Source of the DNA: AP-15 sp963703665
GTDB lineage: Bacteria > Pseudomonadota > Alphaproteobacteria > ATCC43930 > CGMCC-115725
Assembly: GCA_963703665.1 (NCBI GenBank)
Contig: CAVPFB010000002.1
Coordinates: 193,053 to 257,052, forward strand
DNA: 64,000 bases
Direction of reading: 5' to 3'
Positions 59,112 to 64,000 of the stretch are shown piece by piece. Both the position numbers and the translations under genes were made by a program. How positions within the stretch are numbered: position 1 is the stretch's first letter; each line of letters starts with the position of its first letter. The notes below the pieces were generated by a model. It was not told where the DNA came from. It searched no databases and was given only the letters and a program-made list of their open reading frames with translations.

Positions 59112-60095
59112 GTGAACGTCGATCGCGGTGCTGCGGACCGGCAGGCGATTCGCGTCGAGGAGGCCGATGCCGGAGAGCGCCTCGACCGCATGCTGGCGCG
59201 CCATCTGCCGGCATTGTCGCGCACCCGGCTCAAGCGGCTGATCGAGAGCGGCCTCGTGGCGCAGGACGGGACCGCTTCGCGCGACCCCGCGCTGCGGGTC
59301 AGGCCGGGCCAGAATTTCGTCGTGTCCCTCCCCGATGCTGAGGATGCGGCGCCGGCGGCGCAGCCGTTGGCACTCGAGATTCGGTTTGAGGATGCACATT
59401 TGATCGTCATCGACAAGCCCGCGGGCCTCGTCGTCCACCCCGCCCCCGGCAATCCGGACGGCACCCTCGTCAACGCGCTGATCGCCCACTGCGGCGCCGG
59501 CCTCGCCGGGATCGGCGGCGTGCGGCGGCCCGGCATCGTTCACCGTCTCGACAAGGACACCAGCGGGTTGATGGTGGTCGCCAAGACCGAGGCCGCGCAC
59601 CAGGCATTGTCGCGCGATTTTGCGCTGCGCCGGATCGACCGCGCCTATGCCGCCTTTGTCTGGGGGGTGCCGGCGCCGCCCTCTGGCGAGATCGCCGGCA
59701 ATATCGGCCGCAGCCCGGTCAACCGGAAAAAAATGGCTGTGCTCGCCGAAGGTAGGGGGCGCCCCGCGTTGACCCGCTATCGAGTCGAACATTCGTTCAA
59801 GACCGACGCCGCCCTCGTCGAGTGCCGCTTGGCGACCGGGCGCACCCACCAGATCCGGGTCCACCTCGCCCATCGCGGCCATTCCTTGATCGGCGACCCG
59901 GTCTATGGCGCGCGGGCCGGCCGCGTCGTTGCGCGATGCGGCGAGATCGGCGGGCGAATCGCCGCCTTCCCGCGGCAGGCCTTGCACGCCCGGCGGCTGG
60001 GTTTTGCCCATCCCGCCGGTGTCGGGCGGCTCGAATTCGACAGCCCGCTGCCGGCCGACCTTCACGCACTGTTTACCGATTTAGAGCGACTTTAA
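59112..60095 (+). CDS. rluD: 23S rRNA pseudouridine synthase, RluD family
   Basis: This 327-residue enzyme has an N-terminal S4 RNA-binding domain (ERLDRMLARHLPALSRTRLK) and the catalytic block GIVHRLDKDTSGLMVVAKTE with the active aspartate. Further family blocks are IDRAYAAFVWGVPAP, LVECRLATGRTHQIRVHLAH and LIGDPVYG. I place the start at the GTG 59112 (MNVDRGAADRQAIRVEEADA). The frame is open upstream through the 21-bp repeats, where it would encode an Arg-rich heptad repeat (RFARRVG); an extended form cannot be excluded. Confidence 0.93.
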   Translation: MNVDRGAADRQAIRVEEADAGERLDRMLARHLPALSRTRLKRLIESGLVAQDGTASRDPALRVRPGQNFVVSLPDAEDAAPAAQPLALEIRFEDAHLIVIDKPAGLVVHPAPGNPDGTLVNALIAHCGAGLAGIGGVRRPGIVHRLDKDTSGLMVVAKTEAAHQALSRDFALRRIDRAYAAFVWGVPAPPSGEIAGNIGRSPVNRKKMAVLAEGRGRPALTRYRVEHSFKTDAALVECRLATGRTHQIRVHLAHRGHSLIGDPVYGARAGRVVARCGEIGGRIAAFPRQALHARRLGFAHPAGVGRLEFDSPLPADLHALFTDLERL

Positions 60096-60217
60096 ACTGG
60101 ACAAATTCCGACTATATTACTAGGGTATGCGCGCGTGGACCCCTGCGGTGGGATAACCGCGCGCGTTTCAGCGTTTACCCCATGACAGCAAGCACCAACC
60201 CGGAGCAACGATCGTCA

Positions 60218-61102
60218 ATGGCCACCCTTTCCGTCCCTTCCATCTCCGCCGAAGGAAACCTGACCCGGTATCTCCAGGAGATCCGCAAGTTTCCGATGCT
60301 GGAGCCGGAAGAGGAGTACATGCTCGCCAAAAGCTGGAAGGAGCACGAGGACTCGCAGGCCGCGCACCGACTGGTCACCAGCCATCTGCGGCTCGTCGCC
60401 AAGATCGCGATGGGCTATCGCGGCTATGGGCTGCCGCTCTCCGAGCTGATCTCGGAGGGCAATGTCGGCATGATGCAGGCGGTCAAGCGCTTTGACCCCG
60501 ACCGCGGCTTTCGCCTCGCCACCTATGCGATGTGGTGGATTCGCGCCGCGATCCAGGAATACATCCTGCACTCGTGGTCGCTGGTCAAGATGGGCACCAC
60601 GGCCGCGCAGAAAAAGCTGTTTTTCAATCTGCGCAAGCTGAAAGGCCAATTGCAGGCGATGGAGGAGGGCGATCTGTCGCCGGAACACCTGAAAAAGATC
60701 GCCACCGAGCTCGACGTGCCCGAGGCCGACGTGGTCAGCATGAACCGCCGGCTGGCGAGCCCCGACCATTCCCTGAACGCGCCGCTGCGCAGCGACGGCG
60801 AAGGCGAGTGGCAGGATTGGCTGGTCGACGAGAGCGAGAGCCAGGAAACCCTGCTCGCCGACCGGCAGGAGCTGGGCTTGCGCCGCGACCTCCTCGAAAA
60901 GGCGATGACCCACCTGAACGACCGTGAGCGCCACATCCTCACCGAGCGGCGGCTGCGCGAGAACCCGACCACCCTCGAAGACCTGTCGCAGCAATACGGC
61001 ATTTCGCGCGAGCGGGTGCGCCAGATCGAGGTCCGCGCCTTCGAAAAATTGCAAAAAGCGATCAAGACCGCCGCCGTCGAGCGCCGCCTCGTCGCCCACT
61101 GA
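60218..61102 (+). CDS. rpoH: RNA polymerase sigma factor RpoH (sigma-32)
   Basis: This heat-shock sigma factor has 294 residues. It contains the RpoH-specific start GNLTRYLQEIRKFPMLEPEE, region 2 (LISEGNVGMMQAVKRFDPDR, TYAMWWIRAAIQEYILHSWS), the RpoH box QKKLFFNLRKLK just after, and region 4 (LEDLSQQYGISRERVRQIEV). The start could instead be the ATG at 60182. The 120 bp between rluD and rpoH include a TATATT box near 60111 but no good -35. It would direct transcription of lon, clpP and other chaperone genes in this genome. Confidence 0.97.
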   Translation: MATLSVPSISAEGNLTRYLQEIRKFPMLEPEEEYMLAKSWKEHEDSQAAHRLVTSHLRLVAKIAMGYRGYGLPLSELISEGNVGMMQAVKRFDPDRGFRLATYAMWWIRAAIQEYILHSWSLVKMGTTAAQKKLFFNLRKLKGQLQAMEEGDLSPEHLKKIATELDVPEADVVSMNRRLASPDHSLNAPLRSDGEGEWQDWLVDESESQETLLADRQELGLRRDLLEKAMTHLNDRERHILTERRLRENPTTLEDLSQQYGISRERVRQIEVRAFEKLQKAIKTAAVERRLVAH

Positions 61103-61243
61103 GCTCCGCCGCCGGCGCAGCGGCCTTTCTCGCCCGCCCCCGAGCCAAAAATCGCGCATCGGAGACGGCGCAGCGCAATGCTGCGATCCGGCCGTGCTAT
61201 AAGGAGCTCCGACGGCTGGGAATGGCGAGCGGGGAAGTAGACG

Positions 61244-62308
61244 ATGCCAAAAATTGCTGCGGAGCGTCTCGGCGAAATCGGCCGGGCGCTGTTTGAGGCG
61301 GCCGGAGCGCCGCCGGCCGAGGCCGAGATTGTGATGCGGCATATCATCGCCGCCAATCTCGCCGGTCACGATTCGCACGGCGTGATCCAGATCCCGACCT
61401 ATATCGAGCGCATCAAGGTCGGCCACATCGTTCCCGGCGCACCGTGGAAGATCGTCCAGGAAAGCCCGACAACGACGGTCGTCGACGGCCATTGGGGGTT
61501 TGGCTACGTGGTCAACGAGCGGGCCATGCGGCTGACCATCGAAAAGGCCGAGAAATCCAACGTGGCGGCGGCGACGGTATTTCGCCAGGGCCATATCGGC
61601 CGGGTCGCCTCCTACACCTTGATGGCGGCCAAGGCCGGCATGATCGGCATCGCCACCGCCGATTCGGGGCGCTCGGCCAAGGCGGTGGCGCCGTTCGGCG
61701 GGCGCGAGGCGCAACTCGGCACCAACCCGATCTCGATCGCGATGCCGTCCGACCTCGACGGGCCGCTCTATCTCGACATGGCGACCTCGGCCGCGGCGGC
61801 CGGCAAGATCGCGCTCGCCGTCGCCCGCAACCAGCCGGTGCCCGACGGCTGGGTCATCGGCAAGGACGGGCGCCCGACCAACGACCCGCGCCAATTGCGC
61901 CAGGGCGGCGCATTATTACCGCTCGGCGGCCCCGAGGGCGGCTACAAGGGCACCGGGCTCGCGGTCATGGTCGAAATCCTGTGCGGCTTGCTGACCGGGC
62001 TCGGCTTTGGCGTCGAGCCGACGGGCCGCCACAATGACGGCTGCTTCATGGCGGTGTTCAAGGTCGCTGCGTTCCGCCCGCTCGCCGAGTTCAAGAAGGA
62101 GATCGGCGAGTTCGTCGCCTATCTCAAAGCGACGCCGCCCGCCGAAGGCAGCCAGGGCGTGTTCTATCCGGGCGAGATCGAGCATATGCGCGAGCAGGAC
62201 CGCAGCCGGAACGGCATCGAGGTCGAGGATTCGACCTGGTACAAATTGCGCGAACTAGCCGACGGCTACGGCCTCACCGAAAAGCTGGATTTCGAGGAGC
62301 CGGAGTGA
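61244..62308 (+). CDS. Malate/L-lactate/ureidoglycolate dehydrogenase family oxidoreductase (Ldh2)
   Basis: This 354-residue NAD(P)-dependent dehydrogenase belongs to the family unrelated to classical malate dehydrogenase. It shows ANLAGHDSHGVIQIPTYIER with the catalytic His region, VVDGHWGFGYVVNERAMRLT, VFRQGHIGRVASYTLMAAKA, FGGREAQLGTNPISIAMPSD and the late block PEGGYKGTGLAVMVEILCGL. The substrate may be malate, lactate, ureidoglycolate or a sugar acid; the sequence does not decide. It stands alone, with GGGGAAG before the ATG. Confidence 0.9.
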   Translation: MPKIAAERLGEIGRALFEAAGAPPAEAEIVMRHIIAANLAGHDSHGVIQIPTYIERIKVGHIVPGAPWKIVQESPTTTVVDGHWGFGYVVNERAMRLTIEKAEKSNVAAATVFRQGHIGRVASYTLMAAKAGMIGIATADSGRSAKAVAPFGGREAQLGTNPISIAMPSDLDGPLYLDMATSAAAAGKIALAVARNQPVPDGWVIGKDGRPTNDPRQLRQGGALLPLGGPEGGYKGTGLAVMVEILCGLLTGLGFGVEPTGRHNDGCFMAVFKVAAFRPLAEFKKEIGEFVAYLKATPPAEGSQGVFYPGEIEHMREQDRSRNGIEVEDSTWYKLRELADGYGLTEKLDFEEPE

Positions 62309-62430
62309 GGGGGCTCATCGCTGGGAGCCGGAGGGCGATGGGGACGCATAATTGATCCCAATCGACAAGAACACGCGTATTACAGGGATACTAAGATAAT
62401 TGGAACACAGGCCCCGCGGGGCTCTTCCTC

Positions 62431-63240
62431 GTGCGCCACGAGACCGATAGCCCGCACATTGCGATGAGGGCACCTTTACGGCTGGAGAAATGTCATGGGC
62501 TTTCGTGCACCGCCACGCGCCTCATAAAGGCACATATCATCCCAAGAGCGTTTGCGCGAATGCACAAGAACGGGAGCAAGAAACACAACTTGGAACTGTC
62601 GTTTGCTAGCGTCAAGCCCACACAGTTGGGGATATTCGACAAACACATCTTATGCGCTTCGTGTGATGGATTTTTAGGGAAGTTTGACGATTACCTTTAC
62701 GATGTAATACGTGGATTTGATTTATGCGAGTATGTCAAGTCAGATGGTGTTTTCAATATTCCTGATGTAGACTGTGATATTTTTTGTAAGGGTATCCTTG
62801 CTATACTGTGGCGGGCGTCGATGAGCAGACACCCCGCATACGCGGGCCTCTCGTTAGGAAAATACGAACAGATTGTGCGGGAAATTCTCTTTGGTAGGCG
62901 CTCATTGAGGGATCTGACGCATCTTGAAGTGTGTGTCCAATGTTATTGGAGCGCACGCTTGGGCCAAAAGGTAAAATTGTTCTACACCTTGCCAGTGAAA
63001 AGCCAGTTTGGCGGACGTGACGGTTTCGGGTTTGGCCTAAACGGGTTCAGAATAGCTGCGAAACTTGACGAGAAGGAATTCGACGCCGCCTTTCAGCCAT
63101 TTGTCATCAATAGGGAAAATGTGTTTCGTGGTCTGGCGGTCGAGCTTGAACAAACACCGGAGTTCAGCAGAATTGCCGATATCGCCGTCGCGGAGTTGCA
63201 GCGCCAGTGGATCCGCAAGCATCGGAGCAGTCAGAATTAG
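62431..63240 (+). CDS. AT-rich gene for an HNH-like or zinc-binding protein
   Basis: This protein has up to 269 residues (start 62431, or ATG at 62464). Near the N-terminus it has CHGLSC, then RLIKAHIIPRAFARM, and 40 residues later HILCASCDGFLGKFDDYLYD. Two Cys pairs around a basic-hydrophobic HIIPR motif are the layout of small HNH/zinc-finger nuclease-like proteins of mobile regions. The rest (ILAILWRASMSRHPAYAGLS, VCVQCYWSARLGQKVKLFY) is unknown to me. Base composition is strongly AT-richer than in all neighbours and codon use differs, so it is very probably acquired. Confidence 0.65.
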   Translation: MRHETDSPHIAMRAPLRLEKCHGLSCTATRLIKAHIIPRAFARMHKNGSKKHNLELSFASVKPTQLGIFDKHILCASCDGFLGKFDDYLYDVIRGFDLCEYVKSDGVFNIPDVDCDIFCKGILAILWRASMSRHPAYAGLSLGKYEQIVREILFGRRSLRDLTHLEVCVQCYWSARLGQKVKLFYTLPVKSQFGGRDGFGFGLNGFRIAAKLDEKEFDAAFQPFVINRENVFRGLAVELEQTPEFSRIADIAVAELQRQWIRKHRSSQN

Positions 63241-63316
63241 ATGTGCTGGTCCGCGTCATTGCAAGAACATGTCGCATCGCTCGCGATGAGATGGTGGGCA
63301 TCGTTAGAGGAAACGG

Positions 63317-63952
63317 ATGGACAACCGAATCACGATCTACGGCAGCTTCACCTCGAGCTCGAGCTACAAGCCGATCCTCTACTTGGCGTTGGCGCGGCTG
63401 CCCTATTCGTTTCGCACGGTCAATTTGAAGACCGGGATGCAGAAGACGCCGCAATACCTCGAGGTCAACCGCTGGGGCGTGGTGCCGTCGTTGCGCCATC
63501 GCGGGCTGACCCTCCTGCAATCGAACGTGATCCTCGATTATCTTGCGCGCACCACCGGCCATTTCGAGCCGGCGGGCGAGCAACAGCGCTGGCAGGCGCG
63601 CGAGTGGCTGGCGTGGGAGGCCGACCACATCACCGCGGTCGCCAAGGTGCGCCACTCGGCCCGGTTCCGCGCCTCGCACCCCGAGGTAATCGCCGAGTTC
63701 CGCCCCAGAGCCGAGGCGGCACTGTCCGTTGTCGACGATCGGCTGAAGGACCGCGAGTGGCTGGTCGGCGACGCGTGCAGCATCGCCGATATCGGCTGCT
63801 GGGGCCGCATGGTGTTTATGGCCGAGGGCGGCTTCGACATCGCCCGCTGGCCGCACCTCGACGCTTGGTCGAACCGGTTCAGGGCGATGCCCGGCTTCGC
63901 ATTGCCCTACGACCTGATCCCGAGCAAGGACCGCGAATACGACCCCGACTGA
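63317..63952 (+). CDS. Glutathione S-transferase family protein
   Basis: This 211-residue protein has an N-terminal thioredoxin-like domain (RITIYGSFTSSSSYKPILYL, VNRWGVVPSLRHRGLTLLQS, with NVILDYLART) and a C-terminal helical domain with DACSIADIGCWGRMVFMAEG, the usual N-capping box region. An AGAGGAAA ribosome site precedes the ATG. The class and substrate are not clear. It follows the AT-rich gene in normal GC-rich sequence. Confidence 0.88.
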   Translation: MDNRITIYGSFTSSSSYKPILYLALARLPYSFRTVNLKTGMQKTPQYLEVNRWGVVPSLRHRGLTLLQSNVILDYLARTTGHFEPAGEQQRWQAREWLAWEADHITAVAKVRHSARFRASHPEVIAEFRPRAEAALSVVDDRLKDREWLVGDACSIADIGCWGRMVFMAEGGFDIARWPHLDAWSNRFRAMPGFALPYDLIPSKDREYDPD

Positions 63953-64000
63953 CCCGGGTCGGGGCATGCCAGAAACACGCGCCTGGCCCGGCTCCCGGCA

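Overview
The window is GC-rich chromosomal DNA from an alphaproteobacterium. The best fit is a Rhodospirillales-like lineage. This rests on the order tRNA-Leu, tig, clpP, clpX, lon, hup, tRNA-Val, tRNA-Asp, nuoA onward, on the acpS-lepB-rnc and rel-rpoZ neighbourhoods, on a DUF6476-like gene beside rluD, on a GTP-cyclohydrolase/ApaG pair and on the dispersed palindromic repeats. No rRNA, CRISPR array or complete insertion sequence is visible.

Layout. 1-11137 (minus strand): complex I operon nuoA to nuoL, with nuoL running off the left edge. Three foreign-looking inserts sit between its genes: a REP-like repeat (nuoK/nuoL), a decayed GIY-YIG nuclease between inverted palindromes (nuoI/nuoJ), and a toxin-antitoxin-like DUF4258/DUF2283 pair (nuoF/nuoG). 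11296-17104: a periplasmic oxidation cassette (IorA, IorB, Tat-exported Rieske protein, PQQ dehydrogenase) lies between tRNA-Asp and tRNA-Val, where hup and nuoA are usually close. 17268-24202: HU, Lon, ClpX, ClpP, trigger factor, tRNA-Leu. 24392-28741: malonyl-CoA decarboxylase, NAD(P)HX repair enzyme, tRNA-His flanked by two related coiled-coil genes, and small unknown ORFs. 28852-33250: Zur-like regulator divergent from a DUF2946/outer-membrane/CopC/CopD-cytochrome metal cluster. 33341-38387: rnc, lepB, acpS, rel, rpoZ. 38545-38769: tRNA-Cys, tRNA-Asn and a strong terminator. 38830-50642: DedA, a MetX-like hydrolase, a lipoprotein, a decayed hydrolase gene, then argE, folE, apaG, a luciferase-like oxidoreductase, a Gfo/Idh oxidoreductase, a class III aminotransferase and an MlrC-type peptidase. 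50737-56045: two toxin-antitoxin pairs, a methyltransferase, a lactonase-like hydrolase, a hotdog protein and a PEP-CTERM protein. 56180-58207: a methyltransferase fused to a D-Ala-D-Ala-ligase-like ATP-grasp domain. 58593-61102: DUF6476-like gene, an array of eight palindromes at exact 21-bp spacing, rluD and rpoH. 61244-63952: a malate/lactate dehydrogenase-family gene, an AT-rich HNH-like gene and a glutathione transferase.

Many genes are broken by single-base shifts, including housekeeping ones (rel, folE). argE has about seven shifts, iorB five, the luciferase-like gene at least four, and the mlrC, aminotransferase and PQQ dehydrogenase genes one or two each. Because core genes are hit and the reading frames otherwise keep full family conservation, I think consensus indels in the assembly are more likely than real decay. 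The exceptions are the GIY-YIG remnant and the 41.4-42.1 kb hydrolase remnant, which also show substitutions, deletions or truncation.
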